A stretch of DNA of 64,000 bases from Blastobasis lacticolella. Its lineage: Eukaryota > Arthropoda > Insecta > Lepidoptera > Blastobasidae. Positions 55,552-64,000 of this stretch are shown here, one piece after another; position 1 is the first letter of the stretch, and each line of letters opens with the position of its first letter. The notes below the pieces were generated by a model, which saw only the letters and a program-made list of their open reading frames with translations, did no database searches and was not told where the DNA came from. Made by a program: the position numbers and the translations under genes. Location: the NCBI GenBank assembly GCA_905147135.1, contig LR990045.1, positions 19,816,173 to 19,880,172 of the forward strand. The letters run 5' to 3'.

Positions 55552-57812
55552 AAATTAATTGCCATAAGCTTTTGAACTTGCCTCATATTCGCATTCCAGA
55601 ACTAAATGCTGTTTTTATGATAGATACGGGCAGCACTCGATCATTCATTAGTCCGAAAATTGCAAACGAATATTACGCAAGTTTTAAGCAAAAAGAGTCT
55701 TTCGAAGTCATTAGTACCCACGCATCAAGTAAACACAGTGAGGTAGCCTACATTGACTTACCAAAGATATTTAATTGTAACCATAAACATAAGTTTTATA
55801 TTTATTTGGTTGATGAACGGTACGATGGTCTAATAGGAAGTGACTTGTTGAAACAACTCAATGCCAAGATCGACATGAAATCTCAAACCTTGTTCACGGA
55901 CTCTAGTAAAATACCAATCATTTACTCACCACCCACGAGAGAGATGTATAACCTACCTCCTCGATGCGAAATGAGAGTCACATTGCCAGTCAACTTGTTA
56001 CATGGAGAAGGTATTCTAAATTATACCCAATTCTGTAACGGAGTTCGAATGCCAGCCGCTATAGTAAAATGTACTAACGGTTACGCAACGACAGTAATTC
56101 AAAATACAACCGATTTACTGCAAACAATAACAGTTACGGCTCCATTCAAGGTAGAGTTATTTCAGCAACAATCACACAACGTCAACTCAACAAACCTGAA
56201 TTCAACAGAAAGTTACCAGGACGTCGAGAAATTACTCGACAATAATTTAGATACTAAGCTTAGGTTAGACCATATGAATGAGGAAGAAAGAATGATGATA
56301 GAGCGAACTTGTAAAGAATATAAAGACATATTCTATTGTGAAGACATACCTCTGTCTTTTAGTAATCAGGTGAAACATACAATCAGAACAAAAAACGAGG
56401 ATCCGATTAATTTAAAGGCACACAGACTACCCCCAGTCCAGACACAAGAGATAAAGAAACAAGTAGAAAAAATGCTACGTGATATTATTGTGCAAGAGTC
56501 ACACTCGCCTTGGAGCGCCCCAGTCCACCTGGTACCCAAAAAGTTGGATGCATCAGGGGAACAAAAATGGAGAATGGTAGTCGATTATAGGCGTTTAAAT
56601 GATATCACTACTGATGACAAATACCCTTTACCAAACATCAATGATCTTTTTGACATGCTTGGGAAGAGTATGTATTTCACTACGCTAGATCTCGCGAGCG
56701 GATACCATCAGGTAGAAGTAGAAGAGGAAGATAAAGCAAAAACTGCTTTCAGTACACCATTCGGGCATTACGAATTCAATAGAATGCCGTTTGGGCTCAA
56801 AACTGCTCCTGCAACCTTTCAGCGAGCAATGGACAATGTCCTAAGAGGGTTACAAGGACTGCATTGCCTTGTTTACCTTGATGATGTCATCATCTTCTCA
56901 AAAAGCTTGCCAGAACACATAGAGAAATTGAAAGCTGTTTTTGATAGGTTCCGTCAGACTAACTTGAAGATTCAGTTAGATAAATCTCACTTCCTTAGGA
57001 AAGAAGTCTTGTATTTAGGACACACAATCACCAACGAAGGTCTTAAACCAAATAACGACAAAATAGAAGCAGTACTTAAGTACCCAATTCCCCAAACAAC
57101 TACAGAAATTAAAAGTTTTCTAGGATTGATAGGCTACTACAGGAAGTTCATCAAAGATTTTGCCAAAATTACGAGACCACTTACGGCATGTTTAAAGAAA
57201 GGGAAAAAGATCGTATTAAATGAAGAGTACATAGATAGTTTTGAAACATGTAAAAAGCTGCTAACAAACGCACCTTTTTTACAGTTTCCAGATTTCGAAA
57301 AACCATTTGTATTGACCACCGATGCATCCAACTTTGCTATCGGGGCTGTCCTTTCACAAGGCACCATAGGTTCAGACAAACCTATAGCATATGCTAGTAG
57401 GACGTTGAGTGATACAGAGGGTAGATATAGTACTATCGAAAAAGAACTTTTAGCGGTAATATGGGCCGTAAAACATTTCAGACCGTACCTTTATGGGAAG
57501 AAGTTTGTGATTTACACCGACCATAGACCTTTGGCATGGTTGTATTCACTCAAAGAGCCAAACAGCAAACTCACACGTTGGCGCCTACGATTAGAAGAGT
57601 ACGATTTTGAGATTAAGTATAAGAAAGAACAGCAAAATACTAATGCTGACGCCCTTTCTCGAGTTAGGATTAACGCATTAGAAGACGACTTAGATTCAAT
57701 TTTAGTAAATGTAGATGCAGACGAGAATCGTGTCAAAGAAATTATTGAAGAATTGGAAAGAAACGTGACTGTGCGAAAGCGTCTGGTCGAAAAGTGGTCT
57801 GGCCACAAGTAG
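55518..57812 (+). CDS. pol: Errantivirus Pol part 1: protease, reverse transcriptase, RNase H
   Basis: Gag-Pol would be made by frameshifting; the part is in the -1 frame to gag. Protease active site D-T-G lies at 55623-55631 (FMIDTGSTRSFIS). Reverse transcriptase motifs include PHLVPKK-like S-P-W-S-A-P-V-H-L-V-P-K-K, L-D-L-A-S-G-Y-H-Q-V, F-G-L-K-T-A-P-A-T-F-Q-R and the catalytic V-Y-L-D-D at 56871-56885. RNase H has T-D-A-S at 57318-57329 and Y-T-D-H-R-P-L. After the RNase H/connection the frame stops at TAG 57810-57812, while integrase continues in another frame. Related elements have a single pol frame, so this is a break. Confidence 0.93.
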   Translation, partial: LYGSLGNRERIKINCHKLLNLPHIRIPELNAVFMIDTGSTRSFISPKIANEYYASFKQKESFEVISTHASSKHSEVAYIDLPKIFNCNHKHKFYIYLVDERYDGLIGSDLLKQLNAKIDMKSQTLFTDSSKIPIIYSPPTREMYNLPPRCEMRVTLPVNLLHGEGILNYTQFCNGVRMPAAIVKCTNGYATTVIQNTTDLLQTITVTAPFKVELFQQQSHNVNSTNLNSTESYQDVEKLLDNNLDTKLRLDHMNEEERMMIERTCKEYKDIFYCEDIPLSFSNQVKHTIRTKNEDPINLKAHRLPPVQTQEIKKQVEKMLRDIIVQESHSPWSAPVHLVPKKLDASGEQKWRMVVDYRRLNDITTDDKYPLPNINDLFDMLGKSMYFTTLDLASGYHQVEVEEEDKAKTAFSTPFGHYEFNRMPFGLKTAPATFQRAMDNVLRGLQGLHCLVYLDDVIIFSKSLPEHIEKLKAVFDRFRQTNLKIQLDKSHFLRKEVLYLGHTITNEGLKPNNDKIEAVLKYPIPQTTTEIKSFLGLIGYYRKFIKDFAKITRPLTACLKKGKKIVLNEEYIDSFETCKKLLTNAPFLQFPDFEKPFVLTTDASNFAIGAVLSQGTIGSDKPIAYASRTLSDTEGRYSTIEKELLAVIWAVKHFRPYLYGKKFVIYTDHRPLAWLYSLKEPNSKLTRWRLRLEEYDFEIKYKKEQQNTNADALSRVRINALEDDLDSILVNVDADENRVKEIIEELERNVTVRKRLVEKWSGHK

Positions 57813-59401
57813 AAGCAAGGAATATTTCAGATACTGAGAGTGTTAAAACACAAGTGGTAGATCTTTCAGGTTCCGAAAGTGACAAAATGGAGATCATAGG
57901 AATTTCAGATTCAGACGATGGGGCAACTGCAAATTCAATCTCTAATAGGGAACACGAAGGAATCCCTATACTTAATGAGGCAATTGATTGCAAACCAAAA
58001 CAAATAATAGTGCAGGCTTGGTTTAGAGATAAACTCTCAGTAAACGATACTTCTAATAACAAACAAAGAATCTTAGAAGTATTTCTGCCCGTCAATAACG
58101 GAAAGTTAGTAAAAGATTTTTTTAAAGAGTATGTAGATACTAAACACAAATATTTCATCTATTTCGAAGACCCAAGGTTTAGGGCAACATTTTCAAAAGT
58201 TGTCACAAGGTTGTACAAGAAAGGGACACTAAATTTGACAGAATGTACCGAGCGTACGGTAAATCTGTCAGAGTCAGAGGAAGATCAACGTCAGGTCATT
58301 CTAAAGTACCACGAAGGTAAAACATGTCATAGGGGTATTAATGAAACATTAACAAAAATCAAACGACATTATTGGTGGCCGAACATGAAAGAAACAGTAA
58401 CAGCTATTATTAACTCATGCGAACAATGTAAAAGAATGAAGTATGAAAGGAAACCCGTAAAACCAAGCATACAATTAACTCAAACTCAAAATGCACCATT
58501 TCAGGAAGTTTTTATGGACCTTCTTTATATCGAAGGTAAATATTATTTAACAATAGTCGATGCCTTTAGTAAGCTAGGGCAAGCTATTAATATCCCAAAT
58601 CGTAGCACACCAGAAGTAGTGCAAGCTCTTATCAAATACTTCAGTATGTACGGCTTACCAAAGAAAATAAATGGCGATTCAGGAACTGAATTTAATAATG
58701 AATTAATTAAGGAACTATTAATACTATACAAAATAGAGTTACATGTCGGCACCCCAAATAATCCCAGTTCAATGGCGATAGTAGAGCGTTTCCACTCAAC
58801 AATAATTGAGATTTATCGCTTAGCTAAGTATGAGAAAAGCGAACTAGACGCCGCGTCTGTCATGACTTATGCAATAATGGCGTACAATAACTCTATCCAT
58901 TCCGCTACTAGCTATACTCCTTTTGAGATCGTTTTTGGAAACACAGACTCTAGCAATGTGTTTGAAATAGATAGGGAACGAAACCTAATGCAAAAATTAC
59001 TACAAGATCATAGGAAGCGATTAAAAGTATTATATGAATACGTATCGGATAAACTGCAAAGCGATAAAATTAAAGTTAGGGAAAAAAGAGGAGGTGAGGA
59101 GCCACCAGATATTAAAGATGGCGATGATATCTTCATGAAAAATACTCGAATGAGAAAAGCGAAAGATCTACCCCGTTTTGAGAAAGCTAAGGTTATAGGC
59201 TCACCATCTAGGAATATCATTCCAGTCGAGCTAAAGAAGAGAAAAACAAGGGTAGCTATTAAGAATATTAAACGTCCTCCGCAGGTCAAACCTAGTACTT
59301 CTAGTACTAGTCGTACAGATCGGCAGCCTGGAACTTCAAAACCTAAACCAGAATCCGGGAATAACACCGATCAAACTTGGCACAGCAGTGATGAGGACTA
59401 A
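57749..59401 (+). CDS. pol: Errantivirus Pol part 2: integrase (out of frame with part 1)
   Basis: The frame is open from 57749, overlapping part 1 by 64 bases, and ends TAA 59399-59401. Integrase features in order: zinc-binding H (58310-58312), H (58367-58369), C (58418-58420), C (58427-58429); catalytic D at 58517-58519, D at 58676-58678 and E at 58784-58786, the last two 35 residues apart (D,D-35-E). The N-terminal linker resembles the 17.6/297 linker. The C-terminal end (after about 59250) overlaps the env leader frame. No start codon of its own is expected. Confidence 0.9.
   Translation, partial: RIGKKRDCAKASGRKVVWPQVEARNISDTESVKTQVVDLSGSESDKMEIIGISDSDDGATANSISNREHEGIPILNEAIDCKPKQIIVQAWFRDKLSVNDTSNNKQRILEVFLPVNNGKLVKDFFKEYVDTKHKYFIYFEDPRFRATFSKVVTRLYKKGTLNLTECTERTVNLSESEEDQRQVILKYHEGKTCHRGINETLTKIKRHYWWPNMKETVTAIINSCEQCKRMKYERKPVKPSIQLTQTQNAPFQEVFMDLLYIEGKYYLTIVDAFSKLGQAINIPNRSTPEVVQALIKYFSMYGLPKKINGDSGTEFNNELIKELLILYKIELHVGTPNNPSSMAIVERFHSTIIEIYRLAKYEKSELDAASVMTYAIMAYNNSIHSATSYTPFEIVFGNTDSSNVFEIDRERNLMQKLLQDHRKRLKVLYEYVSDKLQSDKIKVREKRGGEEPPDIKDGDDIFMKNTRMRKAKDLPRFEKAKVIGSPSRNIIPVELKKRKTRVAIKNIKRPPQVKPSTSSTSRTDRQPGTSKPKPESGNNTDQTWHSSDED
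59285..59285 (+). promoter_or_regulatory. Candidate env splice acceptor
   Basis: 'cgtcctccgcag' ends at 59284, within the 3' end of the integrase frame. Joining here to the leader donor (after 54213, phase 2) would keep the env frame and put the leader ATG just upstream of the hydrophobic stretch at 59292. The inference rests on phase and consensus only. Confidence 0.45.
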
Positions 59402-60944
59402 TATATGGACTATTTTTAAGACATTAGATTTAGAAACTGTACTAAGTGAAGTAGATAATAATATACAACAGTATGATAAGATACACGTTTTAGTAACTAG
59501 TAATAATGAGTATAAAAATGAATAAGGAAGTTTATGTACACAAATCGAATCATTAGTAAATGAAATCAAAGCTAGGATTAATCAGATTTTACCCACTTTT
59601 AGAGTAAGAAGGGCAATATTTAGTCCCTTAGGTTCATTAGTAAAAAATATTTCAGGAAACTTAGATGAAGAAGACGCAAAACATTATAACTTGGAAATAA
59701 GTCAGCTAAAAAAGGAAGAACATTCAGTCGAACGAAAAGTATCCTTAGTAGTTAACGCTTTAGATAAATTCGCTAATCTATCAGATGGCATGAATTCAAA
59801 TATTAAATACTTAGATAACAAAACAGTTGAGATTCAATCACTTCTAGAAACAGAAAGTAGACGTAATAATATAATTTCATTAATGAATAGCTTGTATCAA
59901 ATTTCTAATAACTTTCGTACTATTTATGCATTCATCCAGGAAACCGAAACCGCAATTGCCTTCAGCAAGTTACATACCCTACATCAGTCAATATTAAATT
60001 ATACAGAACTTATGCAAGTCCTCATAGAAATTGAGAGACATAATAATTTAATTTACACGGTAAACAGGGAAAACCTAGTTAAGTTAGAACGTAATATTTT
60101 GTTAAAGTCATACATTGATAGAAATAAGTTAGTTTTTGTATTAGAAGTACCGCTAATAGAACCCAACACGTATATATATTATAAAATAATTCCCATTCCC
60201 ATATATCAACCCTTAATCCAAAAAACCGTTACCATTTTTCCTAAACACCCCTACCTAATGGTGAATAGGTTGAAATACAGACCCGTAGCGAACCTGTGTG
60301 AAGAAGTCGAGGACAACAAGTTCCTGTGTTCGCGAGACGACCTAGCACAGTATCCTGCCGAAACCTGCATAGAGGAGATAATGACGCTAGAAGACAACTG
60401 CAGCAGATGCCACCAGAACATAATACAAATGGAAAAAGAAAAGATACAAAGGATAGTTGGAAACTGTTGGCTCATTTATTCCAAAACAGGACTAATCATC
60501 ACGGAACACTGTAAGGACGAAGTCTTCAAACAAAACATACAAGGGACATTTCTGATATGGCCGAATCAACACTGCACAACACAGGTACAAGATGTCGTCA
60601 TGAACACACCGACAAACGCTTCAACCATCAATCTGCAACTTCCGTTTGTACAGATGCCAGAGGTACGTCACGTCATCAGACAAGAAAACAAACGACTCAA
60701 CCTGCGAAACGTGGACTTTAGTAATATCAAAGACGTTATCAACAGTGCAAAGTTTAGCGTCAGTGAAAGACTTTCGGACGACTACATCTATGTGGTAAAA
60801 AACATAAGTATATGGACTATCCTACTCTATTTTATCATGTTTATTATCTTTATATCATTGCTAATTAAATTCAGATTATACACAAAATGTATAAACCGAA
60901 ATTCTCCGAAACCATCTTCAACGACTTCGGATAATTTCTCTCTT

Positions 60945-60955
60945 AAGGGGGGAGA
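60945..60955 (+). other. Polypurine tract
   Basis: AAGGGGGGAGA lies immediately before the 3' LTR, the priming site for plus-strand DNA synthesis in LTR retroelements. Confidence 0.85.
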
Positions 60956-61176
60956 TGTTAAGGTTGAGCACCCCTTCAAACTATCATTTGTCAGCACCAA
61001 ATCATCATAATCAACGAACATCGTAAGCTATATTATATTGTCAACACTGCACTAATTTAGGTATAAATAACACTGTATTTTAGATTTAAGTTAGTATTGT
61101 TTTAATAAACCAAGTATAACCTCTGTCTGATTAATAAATTATTTTTATTAATTACTTCGCCGCCCCCAACTTAATT
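60956..61176 (+). repeat. 3' LTR (221 bp)
   Basis: It starts TGTTAAGG and ends ACTTAATT, then CGTG. It contains 11 bp absent from the 5' LTR ('ataaaccaagtataacc' region near 61105-61120). AATAAA at 61133-61138 would serve as poly(A) signal. The first 55 bp also encode the end of env. Confidence 0.93.
61133..61138 (+). terminator. Errantivirus poly(A) signal
   Basis: AATAAA in the 3' LTR, 38 bp before the LTR end, following the TATA-like box by about 70 bp. Confidence 0.5.
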
Positions 61177-61305
61177 CGTGCTTTAGAAGGAGTTAGCGGA
61201 AATACATACAGCAGAAAGCGACTTACATCATAAAAAGGCCTGAGTGTATTGATCTTTTTAGTTAAATAGTTAATCTATTAATAGTCACATGAAATGAACC
61301 CTAAG

Positions 61306-61633
61306 AGCGTCTTTTGCCTAGTGGTTAAGGGATCAGACTCGTTAGCGAGAGGTCCCGAGTTCGGATCTCACTGTGGCCATATACCATCTCATTTGCCTCT
61401 TTTCTGAGTTATATGTACATTCGTTGAACACTAACGATATTACCTGCACATTCAGGTGGCTGAATGTGTAACCATGCTTAAATCTGGTAGCAGGGTCATG
61501 GAGGTCACATGGCAGTCGTTCCACTGTAATTACCTGAGCTGCCAAATCCTGGATCATGGTCAAGGCGAAACCCGGGCTCTCGTTCGCGAGAGCACACCCG
61601 GGACGCTAACGCCAAGATGATTATTATTTATAC
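61306..61633 (+). mobile_element. SINE A, full length, 11-bp target duplication
   Basis: It is flanked by TGAACCCTAAG at 61295-61305 and 61634-61644. The tRNA-like head ('gcctagtggttaagggatca ... cccgagttcggatctcac') is more diverged than that at 11805. The body is partly deleted after 'gaacactaacgat', and it ends 'acgctaacgccaagatgatt'. Confidence 0.75.
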
Positions 61634-62699
61634 TGAACCCTAAGGGTACCGACGTTCACTCTTAACCAATTTTTCCCAATTTCACATCTCACTTTGAAAT
61701 TTTAGTACGTCAAGAGGCAAAAGGTGCTAAAGAGGGTGTTCAGGAGGTGTTATTCAATTTGTAATATTGACACACAAGCATTTACAAGTTGCAATCATTC
61801 AATCGGGACGAGCTTCGGGATTTTAGGACTTTGCAAATTCGTTGCATTTCGCAGCGTTGAAAATAAACGATATAAAATTCAGCAGTACATTTGGCACTGA
61901 TTGAGGTGCTAGGTGAAGCAATGGATGCTATATGCCGCTCTGTCGGACACTACACGACAAACATTCGTTGTGTTAGCTAAGATATTTATTGTGATACTAC
62001 TATGCCGAGTATACTGTTTATCATTTTGCTGATAGACCATTTTAATTGACCCCTCTAATGTATGAAAGCTAGTACTACGCAGAGATCAAGCTATATCTCA
62101 GGTTCTATTCAACCAAATTAGATTAAATAAAGCCTAGATTTTAAGTTGGACCCCAAACTACCAAACTGTGAAAACCCCTCCATTAAAATCGATTCATCAC
62201 TTTTTCCATATTTTTTATAGCTAAGCTGTTCTATAATGGTTCTTTATCAGATGTTCCAGTTTCCAAAATCAATTATACCCTATATATTGCCCTGGATTCT
62301 TAATAGCTAAAAGTTTTATTCAAATCCGTCCAGTAGTTCCAGAGATAGCGTGTACAAATAGTCAGACAAACATTTTTTAAATTCATAATCCTATTACTAT
62401 TTCTTCATCGCTCTAAATTATATTTTTGTAAATATTTTCAATGTATAGACTAGAATTTGTGTGAAAGTAGCGGCTCTACACGTTGTGTACTGTGAACGTT
62501 ACAGATCTAGACATCTAACATTCCGCTGCCTCGGGGCGTAGAATTCAAATTTGAATGTAGTCCGGATACTGTGGTAGACGAAATATCGCTTATTCTGTAT
62601 GCCCGGTGGTAGACCTCTATCTAGATTGAACAGTCGAATACTATCGTCTTCTAAGGAGGTCAGATGGACTAAATAAAGGGTCTCGGAATCGATCCCTGA

Positions 62700-62905
62700 G
62701 GATTTTTTTTATACCACTAAGGTGGCAAACAAGCTTGCGGCCTGCCTGATGGTAAGCAGTCACCGCAGCCTATGGACGTTTGCAATACCAGGGGCATCAC
62801 CCACGCGTTGCCGACCCCGTAAAAACCTTTTAACCCCTTTCTTGAAGAACTCCATGTTGTACTCTCCAGGGAAAACCTCTCCAGGTAGTTCATTCCACAA
62901 CAAAG
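62700..62905 (-). mobile_element. LINE 3' tail (family E)
   Basis: It is collinear with 662-905: 'gtggcaaacaagcttgcggcc', 'gcctgatggtaagcagtcac', 'gaagaactccatgttgtact' and 'gtagttcattccaca'. The minus strand would carry the W-N-x-L-P tail. Confidence 0.5.
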
Positions 62906-62987
62906 AATGTCACGAGTCAAGGGTTACCGCTTATAATGACATGTTAAGAATGTGCCATTATTAAGGATTATTTGTCTCCAAGGTTGT

Positions 62988-63110
62988 TTCTTCATAGTAT
63001 AAAATAATGTTGATTTCCGCGTTTGTTTGTCTGTTACCGGTAACAACCACGCAACGGATTTTGACGCGGTTCACACTATCATTTAAATCATTTCTACCGA
63101 ACGGTTTATT
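62988..63110 (+). mobile_element. Family J-like fragment
   Basis: 'catagtataaaataatgttg', 'caaccacgcaacggattttg' and 'acgcggttcacactatcatt' match the 5' half of the family J core. The 3' hairpin/CTAG end is missing. Confidence 0.4.
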
Positions 63111-63559
63111 TGCATCATCATAGTCATAAATTTAAGAGTTGAACTATTGTTGGTGGAGCAATCGCCGATCTTCTCTTCAATAACTTCATCACTTCTTTGT
63201 AACCTCACTTCACTGTGCGTTCACTTTGTCTTTCACATCATTCCAAAATTCAAACCTTGGCCTTCCCCTTCCCCTCTTTCCCTGAACTTAGCCTTCTCAT
63301 CATCAACATCATCATCATATCAGTCAAAAGACGCCCACTGCTGGGTACTCAGTACTTACATACATACATGCATATTTGTGATAAACCCATGAGTACCAAA
63401 GGAAACGGGAATTAACGCCAAGATGATGATGACAATGCAGGCAACAAAAATGCAGAACCGCAGGTGCATTGTCACTATAATATAATGGAGATAATCCTAA
63501 AACACCTCTTCCAAGCGCGCGTCAATTTATGTCCTACTTATAACTACAGTGTCTTTTAT

Positions 63560-63930
63560 TAGTAAAACCTAAGGGAGGTAGGGCATAGCGGGGTATCTCG
63601 TACGAATTGGAGCCGCCCGACTGGGGAAGTACCTCCACCTTACAGAATATCGCAGCTAAATAATACTCTTTTAAATAGTATTGTGTTTCTGCCGGTGAGT
63701 AAGGTTTCCAGTGCTCCATGGGGTGGGGATTTGGGGAACCGTGGCTTTGGCAGTGAAGTGGCATTTGCTTTTTGCTGCCAGAGCAACGTGTTATAGAGGT
63801 GGGCAACGCATTAGCGATACCCTTGGTGTTGCTAATGTCTATAGGCAGTGGTGACCACTTTCCATCAGGTGGCCCGCTTGCCTGTTTGCCTACCGTATGA
63901 CATAAAAAAAAAAAAAAAACCTTTATTTTA
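63560..63930 (-). repeat. Family E-like tail, longest copy
   Basis: The plus strand reads 'gaccactttccatcaggtgg', 'cccgcttgcctgtttgccta' and then a long A-run at 63906-63921. Upstream are 'ggtttccagtgctccatggg' and 'gtggctttggcagtgaag'. The 402-base minus-strand open frame across it is repeat sequence, not a gene. Confidence 0.45.
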
Positions 63931-64000
63931 GTCATTAGGCTACAGAATAATAACAGAGTGTGAGTATGTATCCAAAACCATAGTGAAATATATGGACAAC

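Larger units (their letters stand above)
59256..61010 (+). pseudogene. env: Errantivirus Env, baculovirus-F-like, with one in-frame stop
   Basis: Envelope glycoprotein relative. The frame is open from 59256 apart from a single TAA at 59523-59525. In order: a hydrophobic leader at 59292-59315; an N-terminal (F2-like) subunit with a cysteine; a furin-type R-V-R-R at 59601-59612; directly after it the fusion-peptide-like A-I-F-S-P-L-G-S-L-V-K-N-I-S-G-N-L-D. Then come a helical region with leucine heptads, several N-x-S/T sequons, a cysteine cluster (C-S-R-C), one membrane anchor at 60813-60867, and a short tail ending inside the 3' LTR. ATG 59391 is in frame but lies after the hydrophobic leader. 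Confidence 0.85.
53693..61176 (+). mobile_element. Errantivirus (Ty3/gypsy, 17.6/297/TED-like) provirus, defective
   Basis: The 7484-bp element has two LTRs, a tRNA-Ser-type primer site, leader, gag, pol in two frames, env and polypurine tract. The 4-bp CGTG at 53689-53692 and 61177-61180 is the target duplication. Size, order and the F-like env fit insect errantiviruses (usually about 7-7.5 kb). The pol frame break (57749-57812) and the env stop (59523-59525) mean this copy cannot by itself express all functions. Confidence 0.93.
61177..64000. other. 3' flank, repeat-rich, no gene
   Basis: It contains the rest of the split family J copy (to about 61240), a SINE A, family E tails and a family J piece (62988-63110). 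About 61650-62690 shows no supported feature, apart from a short family C-like fragment near 61928 ('gccgctctgtcggacactac'). Confidence 0.6.

Noticed and set aside
57749..57812. Programmed frameshift between RNase H and integrase
   Set aside because: No slippery heptamer in the overlap, and related elements have one continuous pol frame. An indel is the simpler reading.
57742..58158. 138-codon minus-strand frame across pol
   Set aside because: It is the antisense shadow of the integrase linker, and the sense strand has all the integrase motifs.
59391..59401. ATG 59391 as the true env start
   Set aside because: It lies downstream of the in-frame hydrophobic leader, so it would give a protein without a signal sequence. 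A spliced start fits better.

Overview
The window looks like a lepidopteran (moth or butterfly) nuclear chromosome. It is AT-rich, has short exons separated by kilobase introns with canonical GT/AG ends, and is crowded with tRNA-headed SINEs, LINE 3' tails, Helitron-like elements ending in CTAG and small inverted-repeat elements. No bacterial gene, rRNA, genuine tRNA gene or CRISPR array was seen.

Two things carry real coding information. The first is a host gene on the plus strand, 13660-41818: ten visible exons encode about 469 residues of a 12-TM major facilitator of the SLC17 / sialin / Na+-phosphate cotransporter type. Every exon junction agrees in reading phase and the stop codon and a poly(A) signal are visible. 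Only the first, start-codon-bearing exon was not found. The second is an endogenous errantivirus (Ty3/gypsy class, 17.6/297/TED-like), 53693-61176, plus strand. It has two LTRs, a tRNA-Ser-type primer site, gag, a pol broken into protease/RT/RNase H and integrase parts, a baculovirus-F-like env with one in-frame stop, and a polypurine tract. The LTRs differ only by an 11-bp indel, so the insertion is young, yet two lesions make this copy defective.

Layout: 1-13659 holds no recognisable gene, only layered repeats; 13660-41818 is the transporter, with introns full of SINEs, LINE tails and MITEs; 41819-42510 is its 3' UTR; 42511-53692 is intergenic with MITEs, an 842-bp foldback element with 8-bp target duplications, SINEs and LINE remnants; 53693-61176 is the errantivirus; 61177-64000 is flanking repeat-rich DNA.

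The most informative non-gene structure is the nesting of elements, which gives a relative insertion history. One plus-strand repeat family (G) has been split by three unrelated SINE families at three loci, and the errantivirus sits inside a Helitron-like copy. In the errantivirus the expression signals can be read directly: a -1 slippery heptamer at the gag end, and a six-codon upstream ORF whose stop lies inside a strong splice donor that is phase-compatible with an acceptor just upstream of the env hydrophobic leader. Family letters (A, B, C, E, F, G, H, I, J) are local names given here; family membership was judged by eye, without database searches.
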